NCBI GenBank assembly: GCA_002839605.1
Contig: PGYK01000001.1
Location: forward strand, 310,001 to 374,000
From: Methanomicrobiales archaeon HGW-Methanomicrobiales-3
Lineage (GTDB): Archaea > Halobacteriota > Methanomicrobia > Methanomicrobiales > Methanospirillaceae
Direction of reading: 5' to 3'
DNA: 64,000 nucleotides
The notes under the pieces were generated by a model that saw nothing but the letters and a program-made list of their open reading frames with translations, did no database searches and was not told the origin of the DNA. Within the stretch, counting starts at the first letter, position 1; every line of letters starts with the position of its first letter. The position numbers were made by a program, and so were the translations under genes. Of this stretch, positions 27,211 through 35,932 are shown one piece after another.

Positions 27211-27987
27211 TTAAGCCTTTCTTACCCAATCGACTATCAGGCCATAATAGCGCATAAAAAAGCGGACGAAGCCTTCGGATTCCGAGAAGAGGGCGACGGC
27301 ATCCTCTTCTGCTGAACCTACGATGACCATGACTTTTTTATTGTCGATGATACAGACTCCTCCGGCCAGCATATCCCCGCACCCCTCGAGTTCTTTTGGT
27401 AAAACTGAGGGTTTTTTCAGGTACAGGTTCATGGTCGCGGGCACCGGTCCCTCCCATGAAGGTGTAATGATCTCGACACTGACCTGGTCTGCGCATTGTT
27501 TCAGGAGGTCTTTGATCTCCTCTGAAAATACCCGTGAATGGGCGATGATCCGGATATCGGTTGTCGCATGGGTGATGAGTTCTGCCAGCCGCTTGCGGAT
27601 GCCCGCGATGCCGTAGATATTCCAGATCAGTTCCCCGCTTCCCTCTTCTGCTGCAATCCTTTCCCGGTGTATCAGCGTGAGGCTTTCAAGTGCCTGCTGG
27701 GCATTCTTACCGATCCGTGCGGTCAGTTTATCGATCGCGTCGGCGGGAGGGATGGCAGCAAACCGCTTTGGTGCTGACTGGGACACTGATACAAGGTCCT
27801 TATCCCGGAGCTGGTCCAGGACCGGGTATACCGATGCGCGCGGGACGCCCGATAACTCGTGGATCTCGCTTGCCGTGGCACTGGTCACTTTCAGGAGTGC
27901 AATATATACCAGCGCCTCGTATTTGGTCATACCCAGTGATTTGAGCCATCCGACAAGCTGGGGTGGATTATCCGAAGGCCTTGTCAT
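27211..27987 (-). CDS. TrmB-family transcriptional regulator
   Basis: 258 residues. The N-terminal winged helix (about 12-80) has the TrmB pattern LGMTKYEALVYIALLK, then ASEIHELSGVPRASVYPVLDQL and a wing. A short coiled coil (about 85-115) and the C-terminal TrmB sensor domain follow. TrmB proteins bind sugars or other small molecules; the ligand here is not evident. It is divergent from the surface-protein gene at 28053, with an inverted repeat between them, and so probably controls itself and/or that gene. Confidence 0.88.
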   Translation of the reverse strand: MTRPSDNPPQLVGWLKSLGMTKYEALVYIALLKVTSATASEIHELSGVPRASVYPVLDQLRDKDLVSVSQSAPKRFAAIPPADAIDKLTARIGKNAQQALESLTLIHRERIAAEEGSGELIWNIYGIAGIRKRLAELITHATTDIRIIAHSRVFSEEIKDLLKQCADQVSVEIITPSWEGPVPATMNLYLKKPSVLPKELEGCGDMLAGGVCIIDNKKVMVIVGSAEEDAVALFSESEGFVRFFMRYYGLIVDWVRKA

Positions 27988-28019
27988 TGATACATCCCTT
28001 TATATCCCGCAATATTAAA

Positions 28020-28038
28020 TGTTGTTATAGCAACAACA
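28020..28038. promoter_or_regulatory. Inverted repeat, candidate TrmB operator
   Basis: TGTTGTT-ATAGC-AACAACA is a perfect 7-base inverted repeat with a 5-base centre, lying in the 65-base divergent gap. It is just downstream of the A/T-rich TATA-like AATATTAAAT (28011-28020) for the plus-strand gene and 15 bases before its ATG. A GATATAAAG box for the TrmB gene lies on the other strand near 27998-28006. Binding here would block the surface-protein promoter. Confidence 0.6.
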
Positions 28039-28052
28039 ACAGGTGATCACTG

Positions 28053-29426
28053 ATGAATTATCGCAGAATATCTCTTGTGCTCCTGGTATGCCTGCTGGGC
28101 TGCACCCTGCCGGTCATGGGCGTGACCACGTATTTTGGCGGGAGTCCGCAGATGTCGGCAGTTATATCCGGGACCAATGAGTTCACCCCGGGGGAGGACG
28201 CGGTCATCACCGTTGTCATTCAGAACCGCGGGGTTAATAGCATGAAAACAGACTGGGTTGGCGGAAACACCGCAACACCCGTTACAACCCGCCCGGATCT
28301 CTCTCGGGATAATTACGATAATAATTACGCGGCCTGGCAGGGCAGCGGGACGATTGCACGGGATGATGTTCCGACAACCGCAAAGATGGTGACGGTGAGC
28401 TTAGCGTCCGGTAATGCCCCGGTCATCGTGAAATCCGATCCCCAGAATATCGGGGACATCGCCTCAGCGGGTTCAAAGACGGTTACGATCGTCACCAAGA
28501 TAACGAACGAGGCCCGGGTGGGTGAATACCAGCTCCCCCTTACCATCGGGTACACGTACCTCAAGGATGCTGACCAGGTGGCAGCAGATGTACTCCAGAG
28601 CAATTTCGTTACCACCACAGAGATGGTCCCGCTCACCGTGCGGATCAAACCTGAAGTGCAGATTGAGGTAGTCGACGTTTCTGCAGAGAACCTGAGTGTC
28701 GGTACCGGGGGTTTTGTCACCCTGACCATCAAGAACCTCGGGTTCGAGGACGGGAAGAAGGCGACGGTCCAGCTCCTGCGGAACGCAAACAGCCCCATTA
28801 TCCCCACCGACAGCAGCGTCTTTATCGGGGACTTCCCGCAAAACGGGGTTGTCACCTGCCGGTATAAGGTGGGGATCTCCACAGAAGCCGGCAAACAGAC
28901 TTACCCGGTCGATGTTGCTGTCACCTATGAGAACCGGCAAGGGGAGGTAGTAACCTCAGGGCTTGAGACAATTGGTATTCCCGTAGGGGGAAAGGTCATC
29001 TTTGCCGTGGTCTCGGGACCCGCGGAAATATCTCCGGGGTCTGATGCGACGATCACTGTTCAGTACCAGAACACCGGCGAGATCCCCGTTTATGCTGCAC
29101 AGTCCCGGATCTCGGCAGTCAGCCCCTTCTCGAGCACCGATAATACCGCCTATCTCGGGGATTTACAACCAGGCGAGACTGCGACTGCCCGCTACATGAT
29201 GGCAGCTGCGGGAGATGCAGCGGTTAAGGAGTATACTCTTGATACCGAGGTCCGGTACCGCGATGCGCTGGATAACAGCCAGGTTTCCGACTCCTTTAAG
29301 GTGCCGGTCACGGTTGTGGAGACACCCGCAGCGGGGATCTCGGGCCTCCTGCCGGTTCTTCTCGTTGTGGTCCTGGTTGCATTCGTCGCCGGGTATTATT
29401 TACTTGTAATGCGAAAGAAGAAGTGA
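28053..29426 (+). CDS. Membrane-anchored surface protein with CARDB-like repeats
   Basis: 457 residues. A signal peptide spans about 1-24, with the hydrophobic core LVLLVCLLGCTLPVMG. Three or four beta-sandwich segments follow, each with the pattern 'GxxAxIxVxVxNxG' (for example PGEDAVITVVIQNRG, VGTGGFVTLTIKNLG and PGSDATITVQYQNTG), similar to the COG1361/CARDB S-layer-like family. The C-terminus has a single membrane helix (about 430-452) and a basic KKK stop. It should sit outside the cell anchored by its tail. Its divergent TrmB regulator suggests nutrient-dependent expression. Confidence 0.85.
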   Translation: MNYRRISLVLLVCLLGCTLPVMGVTTYFGGSPQMSAVISGTNEFTPGEDAVITVVIQNRGVNSMKTDWVGGNTATPVTTRPDLSRDNYDNNYAAWQGSGTIARDDVPTTAKMVTVSLASGNAPVIVKSDPQNIGDIASAGSKTVTIVTKITNEARVGEYQLPLTIGYTYLKDADQVAADVLQSNFVTTTEMVPLTVRIKPEVQIEVVDVSAENLSVGTGGFVTLTIKNLGFEDGKKATVQLLRNANSPIIPTDSSVFIGDFPQNGVVTCRYKVGISTEAGKQTYPVDVAVTYENRQGEVVTSGLETIGIPVGGKVIFAVVSGPAEISPGSDATITVQYQNTGEIPVYAAQSRISAVSPFSSTDNTAYLGDLQPGETATARYMMAAAGDAAVKEYTLDTEVRYRDALDNSQVSDSFKVPVTVVETPAAGISGLLPVLLVVVLVAFVAGYYLLVMRKKK

Positions 29427-30133
29427 TGTTAGGGTGGGACGGGGAGCTGCCTCCCCCTGCGGTACGGACCTTTGCCGATATGCGGCCGGTCCTTGCCAAT
29501 ACTTCGTGTGCCGGTGACGGCACCCTCTATTTTATGTATCGCGACCTGGCAAAGTCCGACGCGGACTGGCGCTGGCTGCATGCCCACAAGCTCCGGTATG
29601 ACCTGACGGTTATTCCTCCCCGCAACCTTTGCGGGGAATGGGTCAAGACCAAGGGCCATTACCACCCGGACACTACCAAAGGCACGGGATACCCGGAGAT
29701 CTACGAGGTGCTTGAGGGCAGGGCACATTACCTCCTCCAGACCCGGGCGCTCGATGATATCGTGCTGATCGCGGCACAGGCCGGCGATCTGGTCATCATC
29801 CCTCCGGGATACGGGCATATCACCATCAATCCTTCACCCGACCGGACGCTCACGATGGCCAATATCGTCTCGACCGCGTTCGAGAGTGAATATGCTGAAT
29901 ACGAGCGGCTTCACGGGGCGGCATATTACGAATTGACCTCAGGGGAGTTTGTCAGGAACCGGCATTACCCGGTCATGCCCCCCGTCCGTCATGTAACGCC
30001 ACGGTCCGGGCGGGGCGATCGCCGGATTGTCCGGGGTCCCCTGTACAGCCTGATCGGCAACGAGAAGGCGCTCTCGTTCCTTAACCGCCCCGAAGAGTAC
30101 TCTGAGATCTTCAGAGTACTCCTAAAAGACTAG
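29426..30133 (+). CDS. pgiA: Glucose-6-phosphate isomerase, archaeal cupin type
   Basis: Interconverts glucose-6-P and fructose-6-P using a metal-binding cupin fold unrelated to the common PGI. The cupin motif WVKTKGHYHP followed by YPEIYEVLEGRAHYLLQ gives the metal ligands (two His, Glu, and a later His in GYGHITINPS). The start MLGWDGE overlaps the stop of the upstream gene; M at 29423 is possible. At 235 residues it is a little longer than the usual about 190. It overlaps nadE tail-to-tail. Confidence 0.92.
   Translation: MLGWDGELPPPAVRTFADMRPVLANTSCAGDGTLYFMYRDLAKSDADWRWLHAHKLRYDLTVIPPRNLCGEWVKTKGHYHPDTTKGTGYPEIYEVLEGRAHYLLQTRALDDIVLIAAQAGDLVIIPPGYGHITINPSPDRTLTMANIVSTAFESEYAEYERLHGAAYYELTSGEFVRNRHYPVMPPVRHVTPRSGRGDRRIVRGPLYSLIGNEKALSFLNRPEEYSEIFRVLLKD
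30095..30121. terminator. Perfect hairpin in overlapping 3' ends of pgiA and nadE
   Basis: GAGTACTCTGA-GATCT-TCAGAGTACTC is an 11-bp perfect stem with a 5-base loop. It straddles the point where the two converging reading frames overlap by 23 bases, so it is coding for the isomerase and partly for nadE while also serving either transcript as a 3' structure. Confidence 0.7.
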
Positions 30134-30857
30134 GGGCCGCCTGCCGCTTGTGCCCGCTCTTTTTTACATGCGCGAGCACCTTTGTTTCAGCAGGAGTCCG
30201 GGCCTCCCACCCCTGCCCTTCAAGAGCCCTGAGTGACGCATCGATCTCGGGATAGGTGAGGCCGATCTCTGCTTCGTCGCTCTGCCCTTCCCAGAGCCCG
30301 GCAGATGGTGTTTTCTTGAGTATCTGTTCGGGGATCCCGAGTTCCCGTGCAACCACGTAAACGTCGGTCTTGTACAGGTGGAGAATGGGCTGGAGATCGG
30401 CGGCGTTGTCCCCGTACTTTGTGCAGTACCCGAGCAGGTACTCGCTTTTGTTTGAAGTGCCGCAAACGAGCCGGTTTTCCCGGTTGGCATAATAGTAGAG
30501 CACCGCCATGCGGGTGCGGGCCATCAGGTTGCCGAGCAGGTACGGCGTCTCGACAAAACCGGGCATCGAACGGTAGCCTTCAAGAACCGGACTGATGCTG
30601 ACGACCTCGTGGTTCATACCCAGCTGGCGGCAGAGCGCTGCGACGTCCTCCCCGTCTGCCGGGTTGCTGACCGTGGTGGGGAGGAAGAGGCCAACGACAT
30701 TGGCCGGCCCGACCGCCCGGCAGCAGAACGCTGCGGCAACTGCCGAGTCAATCCCCCCGCTTAATCCAATAACGATCCCTTTGCTGCCCATGTTCCAGTA
30801 CGCGTACCGGATCATCTGTTCCACCCGGCCCATCCTGCACCCGAGTTCGTCGTCCAT
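30111..30857 (-). CDS. nadE: NAD+ synthetase, ammonia-dependent
   Basis: Amidates deamido-NAD+ with ammonia and ATP, the last step of NAD biosynthesis. The adenylation PP-loop GLSGGIDSAVAAAF lies at about residues 33-46. GTSNKSEYLLGYCTKYGD is the conserved deamido-NAD/ATP binding segment, and TPSAGLWEGQSDEAEIG is the family's late motif. The 248-residue length and lack of a glutaminase domain indicate the ammonia-dependent form. Confidence 0.95.
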   Translation of the reverse strand: MDDELGCRMGRVEQMIRYAYWNMGSKGIVIGLSGGIDSAVAAAFCCRAVGPANVVGLFLPTTVSNPADGEDVAALCRQLGMNHEVVSISPVLEGYRSMPGFVETPYLLGNLMARTRMAVLYYYANRENRLVCGTSNKSEYLLGYCTKYGDNAADLQPILHLYKTDVYVVARELGIPEQILKKTPSAGLWEGQSDEAEIGLTYPEIDASLRALEGQGWEARTPAETKVLAHVKKSGHKRQAAPSLLGVL

Positions 30858-30890
30858 AGTTGTCTCTGCTTTAGTGTTGATGGATGAACT

Positions 30891-30904
30891 TTTTTATATT
30901 GTTC
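30891..30904 (-). promoter_or_regulatory. TATA box of nadE
   Basis: On the minus strand CAATATAAAAAAG lies about 35-45 bases upstream of the nadE ATG, the expected place for an archaeal TATA box with a short leader. Confidence 0.5.
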
Positions 30905-30951
30905 GGTATCCCCGGTTCCGCGTACTCCTCGTCCGTATTGTCCCCATGTTT

Positions 30952-31608
30952 TTACTTGGGGGATCTCTTGTCGTCTGCCCGGTGTAGTGCGGCAAGCGCT
31001 TCACAGAGGTTCAGGACAGCGTAGGGTGCTGCGGGGTGGCGCCGGGAATAATCGGTCAGCATGGCTTTCACATCCGTAGACAGGGGGTCGGTCTCCTGCG
31101 GGAGAACCCCCGTATCGCCACCAAGCCCAAAAATTTGGGAATACTGGTCAATCTCCCTGGCCGGGATGTGGGAGAAGGGGGTGATCTCCTGAATGCGGTC
31201 CTGGATGTGGGATGCATCGGGAAAACATGCCTCAGCTTCCCCCCGGAGAATGCCGGTCAGGGCCGATGCTGCCGCATCTTCAAGCGGGGTGGCACGAGCG
31301 AGTCGGGTAACGCCGGCTTCGTGTGCCCGCTTGCTGAGCCCGGGCAGATCTTCTGTTAAGGGTATTTCCGACACCCGGATATCCTTCCGGTTGCCGGTCA
31401 GTTTTCTCAAAAAGAAGAGCAGGGCATTTCCTGCGGGATCCCCCCGGGCTACAACCCCGATGTGGTCATATGGGCGCATCCACTGGTTGATCCGGATTGC
31501 CCTTCTCGCCTTTGCTTCAACATCGGCAATAAAGTGATCGCGGCAGAGGTGCTGGCCGGAGTACGGCTGGAAGACGATCGCTTCGTTTTTGCACTTGCTG
31601 CACTGCAT
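30952..31608 (-). CDS. TtuA/Ncs6-like protein lacking the PP-loop motif
   Basis: 218 residues. The N-terminal zinc knuckle C3/C6/C22/H25 (CSKCKN...LCRDHF) and the following helix KARRAIRINQWMRPYDHIGVVARGD line up with tRNA 2-thiolation enzymes of the TtuA/Ncs6 family. Where the family has the adenylating SGGKDS loop, this protein reads ARGDPAGN. The catalytic cysteines and C-terminal zinc finger of the about 310-residue family are also absent. It is probably a non-catalytic paralogue or partner, and retention suggests it is not a decaying gene, but function is unknown. Confidence 0.7.
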   Translation of the reverse strand: MQCSKCKNEAIVFQPYSGQHLCRDHFIADVEAKARRAIRINQWMRPYDHIGVVARGDPAGNALLFFLRKLTGNRKDIRVSEIPLTEDLPGLSKRAHEAGVTRLARATPLEDAAASALTGILRGEAEACFPDASHIQDRIQEITPFSHIPAREIDQYSQIFGLGGDTGVLPQETDPLSTDVKAMLTDYSRRHPAAPYAVLNLCEALAALHRADDKRSPK

Positions 31609-31711
31609 ATGCCTGATCGATCAATTCTGGATGATGAGAGATGTTTAAGGTTCTGTCCGTATGCAGCGAAGATGCGATTTTATAGTCTGCCACATAACAA
31701 CTCTAACGAGT

Positions 31712-32569
31712 ATGGGCGTTGCAGCGGAGCAGATTCGTTCCCTTCACAAGTATGAAAAGACGATCCTCCTTGCTCTTGAACGGGGGATGAAGCGGTACGC
31801 GTGGGTGCCGCTTGAACAGCTCAGGACCACGACAAACCTTGCGGAATCCGAGATCACCTACCGGCTCTCCCGGCTCATTGCGTGGGGAATGGTCCGCTTT
31901 AACCCGGTTCCCTATGACGGGTACGCGCTCGTCTTCGGTGGCTATGACGCGCTTGCCCTTGCAACGCTTACCCACAAAGGAACAATCTCTGCCCTTGGCT
32001 CCCAGATCGGGGAAGGCAAGGAGTCGGTGGTTCATGATGCCCTCGGTCTTGGGCCGGTTGCCATCAAGTTCCACCGTGTCGGGGGGCGATCGTTCTCTTC
32101 AGCCCGGCTCAACCGCGATTACATGCCTGAGGAAGGGCACTGCCCGTGGCTCATCGCGTCCCGGAAATCCGCAGAGCGGGAGTACGAAGCCCTGAAAGCC
32201 CTCCATCCGAAGGTGAGTGTCCCCCTCCCCATCGACCAGAACCGGCATACGGTCGTGATGGCGCTCATCAACGGCCAGAACCTGAACCGCTGCCGTCTTG
32301 AGGCACCAAAGGAGATCCTTGAAGAGGTCCTTGAAAACACCCGCCTGGCATACAAGGCGGGGGTCATCCATGCCGATCTCTCCGAATACAATATTCTTGT
32401 CGAGGATGGCAGGGTTGTCCTCATCGACTGGCCGCAGTGGATCGCAACCGACCACCCCAATGCCGGGGCCATCGTCGGGCGGGATGTTGACAATATCCTC
32501 GCCTACTTTTTGCGGAAATACCAGCTGGACTTTCCCCGCGAGGATGCGGTGCAATGGGTGATAGGCTGA
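31712..32569 (+). CDS. rio2: RIO2-type serine/threonine kinase
   Basis: 285 residues from ATG 31712 (MGVAAEQIRSLHKYE), chosen to match the family N-terminus. The winged-helix domain (about 1-85) characteristic of RIO2 is followed by the ATP loop GEGKESVVHDA (the family usually has GEGKESDVY), catalytic loop HADLSEYNIL and metal-binding VLIDWPQW. RIO2 acts in small-subunit ribosome maturation. It overlaps the next gene by 16 bases, indicating one operon with DUF460 and thiL. Confidence 0.93.
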   Translation: MGVAAEQIRSLHKYEKTILLALERGMKRYAWVPLEQLRTTTNLAESEITYRLSRLIAWGMVRFNPVPYDGYALVFGGYDALALATLTHKGTISALGSQIGEGKESVVHDALGLGPVAIKFHRVGGRSFSSARLNRDYMPEEGHCPWLIASRKSAEREYEALKALHPKVSVPLPIDQNRHTVVMALINGQNLNRCRLEAPKEILEEVLENTRLAYKAGVIHADLSEYNILVEDGRVVLIDWPQWIATDHPNAGAIVGRDVDNILAYFLRKYQLDFPREDAVQWVIG

Positions 32570-34521
32570 AGGTTTTTGGCATCGACATCATCAAAGGCTC
32601 GGTCCGGTCCCGCTCCCGAAGGCCGATGTATGCGCTCGTCCGCATGGAAGGTCCGCAAATAACGAGCGAGACCGATGTCTCGTTCTTCCGCCTCTTCCGC
32701 CTGCTCCGGGATGAGCAGCCGGATATCCTTGCCGTGGACAGCCTGCAGGAGATAGCCTGCGACCAGCACGAACTCTTCTTTTTTTTACAGGGTCTTCCCC
32801 CGAAAACCCGGCTCGTTCAGGTGACCGGCGGGGAGAAGAAAGAGACGCTTGGCAAGGTTGCCGCCCGCTTCAATATCCGCTTCAACCGCTTTGACCCGTT
32901 TGCGGAAGCCCGGACCACGGCGCAGGTTGCAACGCTGGGTGCCGGGGCCGAGGTCATTGCGTTCGAGAACGAGAGCGAGATCGTGGTCAGCCGTCACCGT
33001 TCCCCGGGCAAGGGGGGGTGGAGCCAGAACCGGTACGTGCGGAAGATGCACGGGGCAGTCCAGCTCAAAGGCCGGGAGATTGAGATGGCGCTCGTTGCGG
33101 CAGGGCTGCGGTACGAGAAGAAGGAGACAAAAGCGTTTGGCGGGTGCAGCCGGGTCGCGTTCCGGGTCTTTGCCACCCGGGACCAGGTACCGGTCTCAAC
33201 CTATCGCGGGGCTGATGTGCAGGTCCGGATCAATGGCAAACGGCTGGAACGGATCCGGTTCCGCCCGCTCTCGGGGAAACCCCGCTACCTGATTGTCGGC
33301 ATTGACCCGGGAACAACGACCGCCTTTGCCGCGCTCGATCTCGATGGCAACCTCCTCTACCTTAAGAGTTCCCGGCAGATGACCATGTCCGACGTGATCG
33401 AGGCGCTCTACAAGGTTGGAAAACCCTTAGTCATCGCGTCCGATGTGCAGGAGATGCCGTTCTCGGTCGAGAAGATCCGGCGGTCGTTCTCGGCCATTGC
33501 CTATACGCCAAAACAGGACGTGAGCGTTGAGACGAAAGTGGAACTGACCAGCCCGTTCGAATATGCAAATGACCATGAGCGCGACGCCCTCTCGGCAGCG
33601 CTCGATGCCTTCCGCCATTACCGGCACAGGTTCCAGAACCTAATGAAACGGATCCCGGCCGGGCTCGATCTCGACGAGGTGCGGGCCCGGGTAATCCGGG
33701 GCCAGAGCCTCGAGCAGGTGATCGGGGATATGCGGGTGCCGGTACACGCGCCCGAGTCTCCGGAATCGACACCCGTCATCACTGACAGGAAAACGGACGA
33801 GCGGGTTCGCCTGCTGGACGGTATGGTCAAACGCCTGCGCACCTATGTTGCGGAACTCGAAGAAGAGGTGAAAGCAAGGGACTATGAGATCCGCCGCCTC
33901 CAGTCCCGCATCCGGAAGTTCGGTACCAGCCGCGATGCAGAGCTTGCAAAGGATACCGAGATCGCCAAGCGGGATGCAATCATCGACGGGCAGAAGAAAC
34001 GGCTCCGGAAAGAGGAGCGGCACAACAGGAATCTCGTGAAGCGGATCGCCCGGATCAAGAAATTTGCCGAGCTCTCGATGGATGGCGAGGTCATCCCGCT
34101 CAAGGTGATGGAATCGTTGACCCGGGACGGGCTCCGGAATCTTGATGAGGATACCGGGATTGAAGAGGGAGATATCGTCTTTGTCTCCCGCACAGACGGG
34201 TGGGGGAGGAGTATTATCCGCGACCTCTCTGATATCAGGGTGCGGGCGGTGATCGTCGGAGAAGGAAAACTTCGCGAGGGCGATGAGCAGCTCATCCCCG
34301 CGTTTGCGGAGGCAAACATCCCGCTTCTCTCTTCAGCGGAGACTGGATCGCAGGTCAGGGGAAAACAGGGGTTGTGTGCAAAAGACCTGCTGGATGCCGC
34401 GCTCTCGCGCTGGCAGCAGGGGCAGGATCAGCGGGAGCGGGAGAAGAAGAGCAAGATGATCGAGCACATATTCAAGGAGTACAAGAGCGAACGCGGTAAG
34501 GTGGTGAAGAAGGGTGGATGA
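32554..34521 (+). CDS. DUF460 protein (RNase H-like fold plus coiled coil)
   Basis: 655 residues. The N-terminal DUF460 half has LAVDSLQEIACDQHE and a central RuvC/RNase H-like IVGIDPGTTTAFAALDLDG near residue 250, with a later acidic NDHERDALSAALDAF. A long charged coiled coil runs from about 425 to 520. The C-terminus (about 520-640) carries a small globular domain. DUF460 proteins are archaeal and unstudied; the RNase H-like signatures suggest nucleic-acid binding or cleavage. Its position directly after rio2 suggests a role in ribosome or RNA metabolism (inference). Confidence 0.82.
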   Translation: MGDRLKVFGIDIIKGSVRSRSRRPMYALVRMEGPQITSETDVSFFRLFRLLRDEQPDILAVDSLQEIACDQHELFFFLQGLPPKTRLVQVTGGEKKETLGKVAARFNIRFNRFDPFAEARTTAQVATLGAGAEVIAFENESEIVVSRHRSPGKGGWSQNRYVRKMHGAVQLKGREIEMALVAAGLRYEKKETKAFGGCSRVAFRVFATRDQVPVSTYRGADVQVRINGKRLERIRFRPLSGKPRYLIVGIDPGTTTAFAALDLDGNLLYLKSSRQMTMSDVIEALYKVGKPLVIASDVQEMPFSVEKIRRSFSAIAYTPKQDVSVETKVELTSPFEYANDHERDALSAALDAFRHYRHRFQNLMKRIPAGLDLDEVRARVIRGQSLEQVIGDMRVPVHAPESPESTPVITDRKTDERVRLLDGMVKRLRTYVAELEEEVKARDYEIRRLQSRIRKFGTSRDAELAKDTEIAKRDAIIDGQKKRLRKEERHNRNLVKRIARIKKFAELSMDGEVIPLKVMESLTRDGLRNLDEDTGIEEGDIVFVSRTDGWGRSIIRDLSDIRVRAVIVGEGKLREGDEQLIPAFAEANIPLLSSAETGSQVRGKQGLCAKDLLDAALSRWQQGQDQREREKKSKMIEHIFKEYKSERGKVVKKGG

Positions 34522-35377
34522 CCGTGAGCTCTTGAAAAAAGTGATGGGAATCGTTGGTAAGGAAAAGTGCCTTGACGACTGTGCAGAATTTTCCTGCGGT
34601 GCGCAGGTTATGGTTGCAACCACCGATATGCTCCACCGCTCCACGGATTTCGTCCCCGGTATGACTGACTGGCAGGCCGGCTGGATGAGCGCCGCAGTCA
34701 CGCTCTCCGATATCGCGAGCATGGGGGCGGCTCCGAAGTTTCTGCTCATTGCTGTCGGGCTCGATGACTGGAAGAGCCTTGAAGGGGTGATGCAGGGAGC
34801 AAAAGACTGCTGCACGCAGTTCGGGGCGGAGATCATTGGCGGGGATATCGACCATCACGCGGAACTCACGGTCGTGACGACCGGTCTCGGGCTGGTAGAC
34901 CGGCGGGATATCATCAGAAGGGCCGGTGTCTGGCCCGGCGATCTGGTCTGTGTCACCGGGATCCCCGGCCAGGCACAGGCATGGCTTGACGGGTATCCCC
35001 AGTTCGAGAAGTTCCTTTTTGAGCCTCAGCCCCGGGTGACGGAGGGGATAGCTCTTGGAAAAGCCGGTGTGAGTGCGATGATGGATGACAGTGACGGGAT
35101 TGCCCTCTCCCTGTACGATCTGATGAGCGTTAACGACTGGGGCTTTGCGATCGATTCGGCAAAACTCCCGCTTCCGGCCGGTATTCCGGCAGAGCACGCC
35201 CGCGAGCTTGCCCTGTACGGCGGCGGGGATTATGAGCTGATATTCACCATTGCACCCGACCGGTTCCCGGTTGAGGGTGTTGAGGCGACTGTCATCGGCA
35301 CGGTCATCGAGAAGAAGGTTGTGACCGTGGATGGCGTGCCCTTAGAGAAGCGGGGCTACCAGCACCGATGGGAATAA
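34514..35377 (+). CDS. thiL: Thiamine-monophosphate kinase
   Basis: Phosphorylates TMP to thiamine diphosphate. The 287-residue protein belongs to the PurM/HypE-like ATP-binding superfamily. Shown are TTDMLHRSTDFVPGM, the strongly conserved AVTLSDIASMGAAPKF, GGDIDHHAELTV, the mid-domain MMDDSDGIALSL and late GGGDYELIFT. The GTG start at 34514 overlaps the DUF460 stop by 8 bases. The N-terminus is slightly short compared with bacterial ThiL, but the core motifs are intact. Confidence 0.93.
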   Translation: MDDRELLKKVMGIVGKEKCLDDCAEFSCGAQVMVATTDMLHRSTDFVPGMTDWQAGWMSAAVTLSDIASMGAAPKFLLIAVGLDDWKSLEGVMQGAKDCCTQFGAEIIGGDIDHHAELTVVTTGLGLVDRRDIIRRAGVWPGDLVCVTGIPGQAQAWLDGYPQFEKFLFEPQPRVTEGIALGKAGVSAMMDDSDGIALSLYDLMSVNDWGFAIDSAKLPLPAGIPAEHARELALYGGGDYELIFTIAPDRFPVEGVEATVIGTVIEKKVVTVDGVPLEKRGYQHRWE

Positions 35378-35462
35378 CCGAATCCATCCTCCCTTAACCC
35401 CGCTCTCTTAAATGGGAGGAATGAAAGACATTTTTATCACGAGCAGCCTGGAAGGGACAATC

Positions 35463-35903
35463 ATGGAGCCACTTGAGAACCGGATCGCGCGACTGACAAC
35501 GGAGCAGCAGAAGGAAGTTATGGACTTTGTCGATTTTCTTTTGGTGAAGAACACGTTAAAGCAGGGCCCGGCAAATCCCATCCCCGCTCCAATACGGGGA
35601 ACTTCTCCTCCTGTGCTGGTTTCGGACATCCCCTGTACTCAATCGAGGGACTGCCCTGTGGAACCCGACTCGTGGTCCCTTAACAATCCTCACTCTTGTG
35701 CTCCGCACGGGGAACCAACACCTCCCGTCATCCACGAGATCGGGGGTGGAAGCGATGATACCATCACCCGCGAGTATCTGGATTACGGCTCGTTTACCAT
35801 GGTGGCCCCTCCAGAAAAAGAAATGCAAAGAAAAGGCAGACCGCAGGTTATTGCACGGGAAGGGAAGGAGAATACCCGGCATATCCTTGAGTGGGTTGAG
35901 TAA
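35463..35903 (+). CDS. DUF2281-like small protein
   Basis: 146 residues from ATG 35463, preceded by GAAGGGA; ATGs at 35412 and 35421 are in frame. The N-terminus MEPLENRIARLTTEQQKEVMDFVDFLL is the helical DUF2281/VapB-like pattern often seen in small antitoxin-like proteins. The remaining 110 residues are proline-rich and disordered-looking with two cysteines, and no partner toxin is adjacent. Function is unknown. Confidence 0.6.
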   Translation: MEPLENRIARLTTEQQKEVMDFVDFLLVKNTLKQGPANPIPAPIRGTSPPVLVSDIPCTQSRDCPVEPDSWSLNNPHSCAPHGEPTPPVIHEIGGGSDDTITREYLDYGSFTMVAPPEKEMQRKGRPQVIAREGKENTRHILEWVE

Positions 35904-35932
35904 AAAAAAATCCACACGTTTTCGTACGTTTC

